In this document: positions 8,578 to 15,975 of the stretch, one piece after another
How the letters are laid out: each line of letters begins with the position of its first letter
How positions within the stretch are numbered: position 1 is the first letter of the stretch
Assembly: GCA_021730945.1 (NCBI GenBank)
Contig: JAKFYH010000019.1
Coordinates: 1 to 64,000 of the forward strand
DNA from: Acidobacteriota bacterium
GTDB taxonomy: Bacteria; Acidobacteriota; Vicinamibacteria; Vicinamibacterales; UBA2999
Direction: 5' to 3'
Length of the DNA stretch: 64,000 nt
Position numbers and translations under genes: made by a program
Notes under the pieces: model-generated
Told to the model about the DNA's origin: nothing
The model's database searches: none
What the model saw: only the letters and a program-made list of their open reading frames with translations

Positions 8578-9121
8578 CCGACGGCGCCTGATGATCGGCG
8601 CCGCCGTCATCGTCGTGATTGCGCTCGGCGTGTGGTGGCAATCTGGACCGGTGGCCACGCCGGGCGCGCCGGTGCCGGCCCGGGTGCGGACACCGCGCGC
8701 GCCGGTGGCGGCCACGGCCGAAGGCTCGGTGGATCCTTTGCGGCTTGAGGCGTTGGCCGGCGAACGGGCGGAGCCGAGCGGAACGCCACGCAATCCGTTC
8801 CGCTACCAGCCCAAGGTGGTGGCGGCGCCGGCCCGGCCGGCGCGGCCGGTGGAGACCGAGCCGGCAGCTCGTCCGGCAGGACCGACCGTGCCACCGGGAC
8901 CGCCGCCGGCGCCGCCGATTGCGTTGAAGTTCATTGCCCTGGTCGAGCGGGCGAGCGGCGTGAAGTGGGCGGTGTTGAGCGACGGGAAGGTCACGATGTA
9001 CGGCCGGGACGGCGATACCATTGATGGCCGCTACCGGATTGTCAAGATCGGCGCCGAATCGGTTGAAGTGTCGCACCTCGATGGGCGCGGCCGGCAGGTG
9101 ATTCGGCTGACGGGGCAGTAG
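8567..9121 (+). CDS. GspC/PilP-like secretin-linking protein
   Basis: The 184-aa protein has one N-terminal transmembrane helix (about residues 9-24), a long Pro/Ala-rich linker (with RNPFRYQPKVV and a polyproline run near 105-115) and a small C-terminal beta domain (KFIALVERASGVKWAVLS, then GDTIDGRYRIVKIGAESVEV). That layout matches the HR domain of GspC and PilP, which touches the secretin N-domains. PilP is usually a lipoprotein; here there is a membrane anchor without a lipobox, so it is closer to GspC in topology. It lies directly before the secretin gene. Confidence 0.75.
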   Translation: MFADRRRLMIGAAVIVVIALGVWWQSGPVATPGAPVPARVRTPRAPVAATAEGSVDPLRLEALAGERAEPSGTPRNPFRYQPKVVAAPARPARPVETEPAARPAGPTVPPGPPPAPPIALKFIALVERASGVKWAVLSDGKVTMYGRDGDTIDGRYRIVKIGAESVEVSHLDGRGRQVIRLTGQ

Positions 9122-9127
9122 AGCGAA

Positions 9128-11614
9128 ATGATGATGAGGCGTTTGGCAAGCAGAGTCGTGTGGGTGGCCCTGGCGGCGCTCTTGGCGGCCGGCTGCGCGA
9201 CCGGCCGGGCGTTCGCCCGCGGCGAGGCAGCGGGACACGCCGGCGACTGGGAAGCGGCGGTCGGCTTTCACCGGCAGGCGCTTCAGGACGATCCGGATCG
9301 GCCCGACTACAAGATTGCCCTGGAGCGGGCCATGGTGGCCGCGGCCGCGATGTACACCGCGCGCGGCCAGCAGTTCGAAGCGGCGGGGCAGCCGGAAGAG
9401 GCGCTGCGCGCCTATCGCAAGGCGCAGGAGTTCGAGCCGTCGAACCGCACGCTGGGGGCCAAGGCCGCCGAGATCGAGCGCATGCTCCGCGATCGGATTG
9501 AAGCCGCGACGCCGCGCCCGGAAATCGACAAGATGCGCGCCGCCGCCCGCCGCAGCATCGAGCCGGTGCTCAGCCCGACCAACCCCGAGCCGCTGATTGT
9601 CAACCTGATCAACACCAGCCTGCGGGAGATCCTGACCTTCATCGGCAACTACAGCGGCATCAACGTCACCTTCGATCGCGACTTCCAGGACCGTGCGATC
9701 ACACTCAAGCTCGAGGGCGTGTCGCTCGAGCAGGCGCTGCAGCAGATCATGATCTCGAATCAGCTCTTCTACAAGGTGCTGAACGAGCGGACCATCATCG
9801 TCGCCGCCGACAGCACGCAAAAGCGCGTGCAGTACGAAGACCAGGTCATTCGCACCTTCTTCATTTCCAACGCCGATGCGACCGAGATGCAGACGCTGCT
9901 GACCGGCCTGATTCGGGTGGCCGGCATGGCGATTCAGCCGCAGATCATCGCCAACAAGACCGCGAACACCCTGACCATCCGCGGCACCGCGCCGGTGGTA
10001 CAGATCGCCGAGCGGATCATCGAGTCCAACGACAAGCCGCGCGCCGAGGTGTCGGTGGATGTGCAGATTCTCGAGGTCAGCCGCGAACGCGCGCAGCGCT
10101 ACGGCCTCGACCTGGGCAGTTACTCGGCGGCGTTGAACTTCTCGCCCGAAGCCGCGCCTGGCACCGATAGCAAGCCGTTCAACCTCAACACCATCTCGCA
10201 GGGGGTGAGCACGGCCGACTTCTACCTGTCGGTGCCGTCCGCCGTGATCCGCTTCCTCGAAAGCGATTCACAGACCAAGGTGCTGGCCAAGCCGAACCTG
10301 CGCGGCACTGAGGGACAGAAGCTGTCGCTCAATCTTGGCGAAGACGTGCCGGTGCCGAGCACCACGTTCACGCCGATCGCCACCGGCGGCCCGACCACCA
10401 ATCCGCTGGTGTCCTACGGCTATCGCACCATCGGCATCATCGTCGACATGACCCCGCGCGTGACCTACGACGGCGACATCATCCTTGAGATCAGCGTTGA
10501 GAACAGCGCCCGCGGCCAGGATACCAACATCGCCGGGCAGAACCTGCCGTCGTTCTTCTCGCGCAAGGTGCAGACGCGGTTGCGCTTGCGCGACGGCGAG
10601 TCCAACCTGCTGGCCGGCCTGCTGCGCGAGGACGAACGGCGTTCGCTGACCGGGTTCCCCGGCATCATGCGGCTGCCAATCGTGAAGCAGCTGTTTTCGA
10701 ACAACGACAAGACCATCAAGCAGACCGACATCGTGATGCTGCTCACGCCACGGATTGTGCGCACGCATGAGTTGCGCACTTCCGACCTGAGCCCGATCTA
10801 CATCGGCACGCAGAGCAACATGTCGCTGGGCGGACCGCCGGCCGTGATTGGCGGAGACGTGGCGGCGCCGCCGGCCGCGGTCGAAGCTCCCGCCCCGGTG
10901 CCGCCCGCCAGTGTGCCGTCCACTCCGGGTGTGGCGCCGTCACCGAGCGCCGATGTGATCGGCACGCAGCAGGCGGTTGCGCCGGTGCTGCCACCGGGCA
11001 GCCCCCGGCCGGTGGCCCCGCCCGGCAGCTCTCCGGTGCCCGGCATGGTCATGCCGCCCCCCACCGCGCTGGCCGCCGCGCCGAGCAACGTCGTCATCTC
11101 GCCGCCGCTTGCCGAGCCCCCGGTGGCCGAGCCGACGCCACCGCCAGCGACCACCGGCGCCGTCGCGCCAGTGGCGGTCGCACCCGCGAGTGGTGCCTCA
11201 GCGCCGGCCCGGCTGACCTTGAGTCCGCCAAGCGAGATGCGGTTGGGCAGCGGCCCGTACACCGTGCCGATTTCCATCGCCGGCGCCTCGCGTTTGTCGA
11301 CGGTGACGATTTCGGTTACCTACAACCCAGCCCTGGTTCGCGTGCGCAGCGTGCAGGAAGGCACGTTTATGCGACAGGGCGGCGCGGCGCCGGCCTTCAG
11401 TAGCCAGGTTGACGAGAAGAGTGGCCGCGTCGACATCGTGATCAGCCGGCCCGGCGACCAGACTGGCGCGTCGACCGCCGGCCTGCTGGCGGCGCTTCTG
11501 GTCGAGCCGGTAGCGGCGGGCACCGGGTCGCTGTCGGTGACCGGTTCGGGCAGCGTGCCCGGCGGGGCGAGCGCGCCGCTGCAGTTTGCGCCGGCCGGTG
11601 TGACGGTGCGCTAA
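9128..11614 (+). CDS. lipoprotein secretin with N-terminal TPRs and C-terminal cohesin domain (GspD/PilQ-like)
   Basis: The 828-aa product forms the outer-membrane channel. Parts in order: a lipoprotein signal (LLAAGC, Cys22); TPR-like helices about 30-115; the STN/N0 domain about 155-230 (TSLREILTFIGNYSGINVTF); an N1-type domain to about 305; the secretin beta-barrel domain about 310-545, with VLAKPNLRGTEGQKLSLNLG and GFPGIMRLPIVKQLFSNN; a Pro/Ala linker about 565-695; and a C-terminal cohesin-like beta-sandwich about 697-828 (VTISVTYNPALVRVRSVQEG). Cohesins are dockerin-binding or carbohydrate-binding modules in other proteins, and their place on a secretin is unusual. The lipid anchor could make it self-piloting. 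The stop and the next start overlap (TAATG). Confidence 0.93.
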   Translation: MMMRRLASRVVWVALAALLAAGCATGRAFARGEAAGHAGDWEAAVGFHRQALQDDPDRPDYKIALERAMVAAAAMYTARGQQFEAAGQPEEALRAYRKAQEFEPSNRTLGAKAAEIERMLRDRIEAATPRPEIDKMRAAARRSIEPVLSPTNPEPLIVNLINTSLREILTFIGNYSGINVTFDRDFQDRAITLKLEGVSLEQALQQIMISNQLFYKVLNERTIIVAADSTQKRVQYEDQVIRTFFISNADATEMQTLLTGLIRVAGMAIQPQIIANKTANTLTIRGTAPVVQIAERIIESNDKPRAEVSVDVQILEVSRERAQRYGLDLGSYSAALNFSPEAAPGTDSKPFNLNTISQGVSTADFYLSVPSAVIRFLESDSQTKVLAKPNLRGTEGQKLSLNLGEDVPVPSTTFTPIATGGPTTNPLVSYGYRTIGIIVDMTPRVTYDGDIILEISVENSARGQDTNIAGQNLPSFFSRKVQTRLRLRDGESNLLAGLLREDERRSLTGFPGIMRLPIVKQLFSNNDKTIKQTDIVMLLTPRIVRTHELRTSDLSPIYIGTQSNMSLGGPPAVIGGDVAAPPAAVEAPAPVPPASVPSTPGVAPSPSADVIGTQQAVAPVLPPGSPRPVAPPGSSPVPGMVMPPPTALAAAPSNVVISPPLAEPPVAEPTPPPATTGAVAPVAVAPASGASAPARLTLSPPSEMRLGSGPYTVPISIAGASRLSTVTISVTYNPALVRVRSVQEGTFMRQGGAAPAFSSQVDEKSGRVDIVISRPGDQTGASTAGLLAALLVEPVAAGTGSLSVTGSGSVPGGASAPLQFAPAGVTVR

Positions 11615-12081
11615 TGATGGCGCGGGGCTTCACCTTCGTTGAGCTGCTGGTGGTGACGACCATTGTCCTCATCCTGGCCTCGGCGGTGCAGCCGCTGGCG
11701 AGGGTCACCATTCAGCGGACGCGTGAGGCCGAACTGCGCCGCGTGCTGCGCGAGATGCGCTCGGCGATCGACAAGTTCAAGGACGCGGCCGACGCCGGCC
11801 AGATTCCGACCACCGAACTGAAGGCCAATAGCGAAGGCTACCCACCCGATCTGCAGGCGCTGGTCGACGGGGTATCGGTGGCCAACGATGCTACCGGCCG
11901 CAAGCTGAAATTCCTGCGCAAGGTGCCCCTGGACCCGACGATGGGCAACGACGACTGGGGCTTTCGCGCCTACCAGGACAAGCCCGATTCGACCAGTTGG
12001 AGCGGGCAGAACGTCTACGACGTCTACTCCAAGAACCAGGGCACCGCGCTTGACGGCACGAAATACCGCGATTGGAACTGA
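11614..12081 (+). CDS. major-pseudopilin-like protein (GspG type)
   Basis: The 155-aa product starts with a short leader and the prepilin peptidase site MMARG/FTFVE, with the canonical Phe+1 and Glu+5. The hydrophobic N-terminal helix is LLVVTTIVLILASAVQPLA. The C-terminal domain resembles GspG (RKVPLDPTMGNDDWGFRAYQ, then VYDVYSKNQGTALDGTKYRDW), including a late acidic loop that in GspG binds calcium. No prepilin peptidase is encoded in the window. The start overlaps the secretin stop. Confidence 0.9.
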   Translation: MMARGFTFVELLVVTTIVLILASAVQPLARVTIQRTREAELRRVLREMRSAIDKFKDAADAGQIPTTELKANSEGYPPDLQALVDGVSVANDATGRKLKFLRKVPLDPTMGNDDWGFRAYQDKPDSTSWSGQNVYDVYSKNQGTALDGTKYRDWN

Positions 12082-12086
12082 CAGAC

Positions 12087-12125
12087 AGTTGAAAGTTGAA
12101 AGTTGAAAGTTGAAAGTTGAAAGTT
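12087..12125. repeat. heptanucleotide tandem repeat (AGTTGAA)5 between the two pseudopilin genes
   Basis: Five perfect copies of AGTTGAA plus a partial AGTT fill the gap between the two GspG-like genes and end 13 nt before the second start codon. The repeat is AT-richer than everything around it, and there are no spacers. Confidence 0.95.
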
Positions 12126-12138
12126 ACGGGAGTCGACG

Positions 12139-12549
12139 ATGCTGAGAGCCCTACGCCAACGCCGGTCGCAGCGCGGCTTCACGATCATCGAGATGCTGGT
12201 CATCATGACCCTGATCGTGGTGCTGGCCAGCATGGGCATGACGCAGTACCGCAACAGCGTCACCCGCGCCGAAGAGGCCGTGCTCAAGGAAAACTTGTTC
12301 CGGATGAACGACGCTATCGACCAGTACTATGCCGACAAGAACCAGTGGCCGGCCGACCTGGCCGACCTGGCGGCGAGCGGGTATATTCGCGAAATCCCGA
12401 TCGACCCGATGACCAAGTCGAAGGATTCCTGGACGACAACACAGGCGGAGCCGGATCCGAATAACCCGGCGTCGCAGACCGGCATCTACGCGGTGAAGAG
12501 CGGTTCGGATCGCGTGGCGCTCGACGGCACGCGGTACGCCGACTGGTAG
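12139..12549 (+). CDS. second GspG-like pseudopilin
   Basis: The 136-aa product has a longer basic leader (MLRALRQRRSQRG) and the cleavage site G13/FTIIE with Glu+5. A hydrophobic helix (MLVIMTLIVVLASMGM) follows. The body has the GspG-like pattern LKENLFRMNDAIDQYYADKN, then IREIPIDPMTKSKDSW, and ends VALDGTRYADW, nearly the same ending as the upstream pseudopilin. The two are probably ancient duplicates. The start has a GGGAG Shine-Dalgarno just after the heptamer repeat. Confidence 0.9.
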   Translation: MLRALRQRRSQRGFTIIEMLVIMTLIVVLASMGMTQYRNSVTRAEEAVLKENLFRMNDAIDQYYADKNQWPADLADLAASGYIREIPIDPMTKSKDSWTTTQAEPDPNNPASQTGIYAVKSGSDRVALDGTRYADW

Positions 12550-12589
12550 CCCGGCGACGGCAGGCTTACCGTAGAGTGGTACAAAGAAG

Positions 12590-12620
12590 AAGGGCCAGGG
12601 TGCGATGCACCCTGGCCCTT
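12590..12620. terminator. bidirectional hairpin terminator between convergent genes
   Basis: A 14-bp perfect stem (AAGGGCCAGGGTGC and its complement) closes on a 3-nt GAT loop. It sits between the second pseudopilin (stop 12549) and the convergent Ig/PKD lipoprotein (stop 12652). On the plus strand the stem ends CCCTT without a true U run; on the minus strand it is followed by CTTCTTTGT. It would stop both transcripts. Confidence 0.85.
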
Positions 12621-12651
12621 CACTGTCTGGAAACCACTCGCGAGCGATGGC

Positions 12652-14145
12652 TTACTGAACTACGAGCTGAGTGGTTGAAGAATTGCCGGACGAGTCAGTC
12701 GCCTTCGCCGTGAGGATGTCCCCAGCAGTCAGGGTCGAGTTCGCGAAGGTTCCGCCGCCGTTACCGTCGTAGAGCACGTCACCATTCGCCTTGGTGACGA
12801 CAATGCTCCGGATGGTGAGTCCGCTCGCCGCCGTCGCTGAAACCGAGAACGTCTCTGCCACGCCGGGCGTCGCCGCGGGCGTCGTGTTGCTGGTCTGGGT
12901 AAAGGTAATCGTGGGTGACGCGGAACGGGAAATGGTAATCGCGGCCGACACCCGTCCCTGCTGTCCGCTGGCGTCAGTGATGACGGCGGTCACAATGTAG
13001 CCGCCTTCTGAGGCGTACGATCTGGTGAAGCCCTGTGTGCCGCTGACCGCGCCCAGGTTCCTGGTCGTTCCGTCGCCAAACTCAATTGTCACATTAGTGA
13101 TGGGCTGAGGCGGAGATCCAGGCGCGAAGCTCATGGCGACAGCGACGCCAACCGTGCCGGTGGTGGGAACCGTAAGAGTACCCGTCGGCAATACGCGATT
13201 GACGACGAACGCAATCGATGCCGAACCTCGCTGTGCATTCAGGTCAATCGCCGTTGCCGTCATGGTGTAGGTGCCGGGCGCGGTGTAGGTGTGCGAGGCC
13301 GAGGTGGCGCTGGTATTTCCGCCCAGGGGCTGCTCACCGGTGTTGTCGCCCCAGTTCACCGTCATGTTCTGAATCGGGACGTCGCTGGCCGGCGTCGGGG
13401 TAATCGTGCAGTTCACCGACACACCCACCGATTGTGTCGCCGTGCAGGTGGTGATCGCCACCGTCGGCGCCTGCAGGGCTGTGACCGTGAATTCGCCGGT
13501 CTTGGCGCCCGACGCCGCGGTCACCTTGGACGTGCGGTTGGTTGTGAGGGTCACGCGGACTTCGCCGTTGGCGTCGGTGACACCGGAACTGGACGACAAC
13601 GATCCGAAGTCGAGCGTGAACGATACCGGCGCATTGGGCAAGGGATTGCCGCTGATGTCGCTGACGGTCGTGATGACCTGGACCGTGCCGCCGGTTCGCG
13701 GAATCGTCGCCGGTTCGGTGCGAACCGTCACGCGTTCGGTGGCTGCCGCGCCGACCTTGACCTCAAGTTCGGTGGCGACGCGCGCGCCGCCGGAAAACGC
13801 GCCGAGTTTCGCCGTGCCGGAAGACGTACCGATGAATCGCGCAACCGCCTTGCCACCGGAAGTCGGTGCCTCGATCGGATCCATACGGCCGAAAGACGAC
13901 GTGAAGGTCACCATGGTGCCGTTGTGCACCGCGGTGCCGCCAGCTTCGGTGACCACGGCCACGACTTCGGCAGACCCATTGATGGGGACCACCGTCGTAT
14001 TCACTGTGAGTGCAATGGTCGAGGCAGTAGGCGCCGTCAGCGCGACCTTCTCGCAGGCCCATGACGTGCACACCGCGAACGCGACCAAAACATGGAGCAG
14101 ACGGAAACGTGACACTGGAAGGCCTGTTAAGGATAATAGACTCAT
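12652..14145 (-). CDS. secreted lipoprotein with bacterial Ig-like and PKD repeats
   Basis: The product is up to 497 aa. It has a signal peptide ending in a lipobox-like SWAC, then Ig-like (Big-1 type) beta domains (VVPINGSAEVVAVVTEAGG; GNPLPNAPVSFTLDFGS with SGVTDANGEVRVTLTTNRTS). PKD-like repeats follow, with the typical NWGDNTGEQ, SHTYTAPGTYTMTATAID and EFGDGTTRNLG motifs. Such repeats are adhesive or spacer modules on the cell surface. It is the only gene transcribed against the pilus/secretion operon in this stretch. The ATG at 14145 has no clear Shine-Dalgarno; a GTG at 14115 also yields a good signal peptide. It could be a surface adhesin or substrate of the adjacent machine, but that is inference. 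Confidence 0.82.
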   Translation of the reverse strand: MSLLSLTGLPVSRFRLLHVLVAFAVCTSWACEKVALTAPTASTIALTVNTTVVPINGSAEVVAVVTEAGGTAVHNGTMVTFTSSFGRMDPIEAPTSGGKAVARFIGTSSGTAKLGAFSGGARVATELEVKVGAAATERVTVRTEPATIPRTGGTVQVITTVSDISGNPLPNAPVSFTLDFGSLSSSSGVTDANGEVRVTLTTNRTSKVTAASGAKTGEFTVTALQAPTVAITTCTATQSVGVSVNCTITPTPASDVPIQNMTVNWGDNTGEQPLGGNTSATSASHTYTAPGTYTMTATAIDLNAQRGSASIAFVVNRVLPTGTLTVPTTGTVGVAVAMSFAPGSPPQPITNVTIEFGDGTTRNLGAVSGTQGFTRSYASEGGYIVTAVITDASGQQGRVSAAITISRSASPTITFTQTSNTTPAATPGVAETFSVSATAASGLTIRSIVVTKANGDVLYDGNGGGTFANSTLTAGDILTAKATDSSGNSSTTQLVVQ

Positions 14146-14947
14146 GCAGTTAGCGGGTCAAGGATTGCCCGCCGGGGCACGGCGGGAGTGGGGCGGTCAG
14201 TCCCGTGGCTACGCCATGGCCGCGCTGCTGGTGGCCATGACCGTGATGGCCGTCCTGCTGGGCGCCTTGATGCCGCAGTGGACCACCCTGGCCACCCGGG
14301 AGAAGGAACAGGAACTGGTGTTCCGTGGCAACCAGTACGCCCGCGCCATTGGCCTGTTCCAGCGCAAATACGCCAATACCGCGCCGCCGTCGATAGATGT
14401 CCTGGTTGAGCAACGCTTTCTCCGCAAGAAATATAAAGATCCGATCACCAACGACGACTTCCAGCCGATCTACGCCAACCAGGCCGCCCAGGGCGTCAGT
14501 GCCCCGACCGGCGCCGCCCGCCCCGGCCAGCAGGGGACTGCCAGGCTGAGCACCCCGGCCCAACAGACCCTGCAACAGGGGTTTGGCAGCACCGGCGCCA
14601 CCGCCGCTGGCGGCATTATCGGCGTCACGTCCAAGAGCACCGAAACGTCCCTGAAGCACTACAACGGCCGCGACAAGTACAACGAGTGGGCGTTTGTCTA
14701 CGTTCAGACGGCGCAGAGGCCGCAAGGGCCGGGTCAAGGTCAGCCAGGCGCCGGGGGGCCAGGAGGGACCGGACAACCGCAGACGCCGGGCCCATTTGGC
14801 ATGACCCCTGGTTCGTTCCCCGGTCAGCGGCCCGGAGGCGGCCAGTCGTCGCCGTTTGGGCAGAACCCGCAGTCGCCCTTCGCGCCCGGGGCCGGACAGC
14901 CTAACCGTCCGCCGGTGCCAGACCTGCCGCGCCGGCCGGGAGGCTAG
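14144..14947 (+). CDS. atypical pilin-like secretion protein with Pro/Gly/Gln-rich tail
   Basis: The 267-aa product has an N-terminal segment SRGYAMAALLVAMTVMAVLL, pilin-like in position but lacking the conserved Glu at +5 after Gly. A charged helix (TTLATREKEQELVFRGNQYA) and a globular part ending KDPITNDDFQPIYANQ follow, as in minor pseudopilins. Residues from about 120 contain low-complexity Gln/Ala and, near the end, Pro/Gly/Gln-rich sequence. The ATG follows AAGGA by 9 nt. It overlaps head-to-head with the start codon of the reversed lipoprotein gene. A tip-like minor pseudopilin resembling GspK (which also lacks Glu+5) is the best guess. Confidence 0.72.
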   Translation: MQLAGQGLPAGARREWGGQSRGYAMAALLVAMTVMAVLLGALMPQWTTLATREKEQELVFRGNQYARAIGLFQRKYANTAPPSIDVLVEQRFLRKKYKDPITNDDFQPIYANQAAQGVSAPTGAARPGQQGTARLSTPAQQTLQQGFGSTGATAAGGIIGVTSKSTETSLKHYNGRDKYNEWAFVYVQTAQRPQGPGQGQPGAGGPGGTGQPQTPGPFGMTPGSFPGQRPGGGQSSPFGQNPQSPFAPGAGQPNRPPVPDLPRRPGG

Positions 14948-15975
14948 CGCCCCGCCAAATCGGCAACCACCGCGTCGTGCACCGCGCGACGCACCTCCTG
15001 GATCCCGTCACCGTCGCGGGTGGGGTGCACGCGGTTCGAGAGCAGCACCACATACAAATCCTGATCGGGATCGATCCAAAGCGACGTGCCCGTGAATCCA
15101 GTGTGGCCAATCGCGCGCGGCGACAGGCGGGTGCCGCACGACGAGGTGGGTAGCATGGTGTCCCACCCAAGCGCGCGCGAACTGCCAGGGGTGCGGCTCT
15201 TGTGCGCGAAGAGCGACCAGGCCGGCGAGGCGAGCCACCACCGCGCGCACGCGCCGACCGCGGCAGCCGTGCCGAAGAGCCCGGCATGTCCGGCGACGCC
15301 GCCGAGCGCGGCACAGTTCTCATCGTGCACGTCACCGCGGCGCTCCCCGCCATCGGACGTGTCCTCGGTCGGTGCAATGCGGTCGCGCCATGACGCCGGC
15401 GGTCGAAAGGCGATCGCCGAGCCCGGTCCCAACTCACGATCGCGCCATTGGTCGAACAGCCGGTCGAGCGTAGCCGACGAGGCATTCTCGATAGCAAAGC
15501 CCAGCAACATGAATCCCGGGTCGCTGTAGATGGACTGGGCGCGCGGCAGGTAGGCCAGCGGCTCTTCGGCGATGGCCAGCTCGAACGAGGCGCGGCCCTG
15601 GCGATGCTCCCAGTAGGGCCGATGACCCGGCAGGCCGGAACAATGCTCCAGTAAGTCCCGGATCGTCACCGGCTGGCGCTCGTCACCCGTCCACGCGGCA
15701 ATCCAGTGCCGCACGCGATCGTTGAGGCGCATGCGGCCGGCATTGACCTCGCCCATCATCAGCGTTGTCGTGGCCAGGACCTTGGTGAGCGAGGCCAGAT
15801 CGTAGACAGTGTCGGCGGAGACCGCCGGGGCGTCGGCCGCGTAGGTCTGCGCGCCCGACGCCAGCGTCGATACCGTGCCGGAGGCCCGGCCCACCTCGAC
15901 GATCGCGCCTGGAAACACGCGCGCGGCGATCGCGCGCTCCAGCACCGCCGCCACGCCGGGCAGGGGCGCACTCAC
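14944..15975 (-). CDS. serine hydrolase of the beta-lactamase/penicillin-binding family
   Basis: The 343-aa product has the SxxK motif in DLASLTKVLATTT, the Tyr-containing second motif in QSIYSDPGFMLLG (YSD) and the third motif in IGHTGFTGTSLWIDP (HTG). It belongs to the class C beta-lactamase/D-aminopeptidase-like group. No signal peptide is obvious from the chosen GTG at 15975, which overlaps the symporter stop as GTGA; longer frames upstream lie inside the symporter gene. In muropeptide-salvage clusters such enzymes act on peptides or amidated sugars, so with its neighbours a role in cleaving cell-wall-derived material is likely. The stop overlaps the convergent pilin-like gene by 3 nt. 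Confidence 0.85.
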   Translation of the reverse strand: MSAPLPGVAAVLERAIAARVFPGAIVEVGRASGTVSTLASGAQTYAADAPAVSADTVYDLASLTKVLATTTLMMGEVNAGRMRLNDRVRHWIAAWTGDERQPVTIRDLLEHCSGLPGHRPYWEHRQGRASFELAIAEEPLAYLPRAQSIYSDPGFMLLGFAIENASSATLDRLFDQWRDRELGPGSAIAFRPPASWRDRIAPTEDTSDGGERRGDVHDENCAALGGVAGHAGLFGTAAAVGACARWWLASPAWSLFAHKSRTPGSSRALGWDTMLPTSSCGTRLSPRAIGHTGFTGTSLWIDPDQDLYVVLLSNRVHPTRDGDGIQEVRRAVHDAVVADLAGR

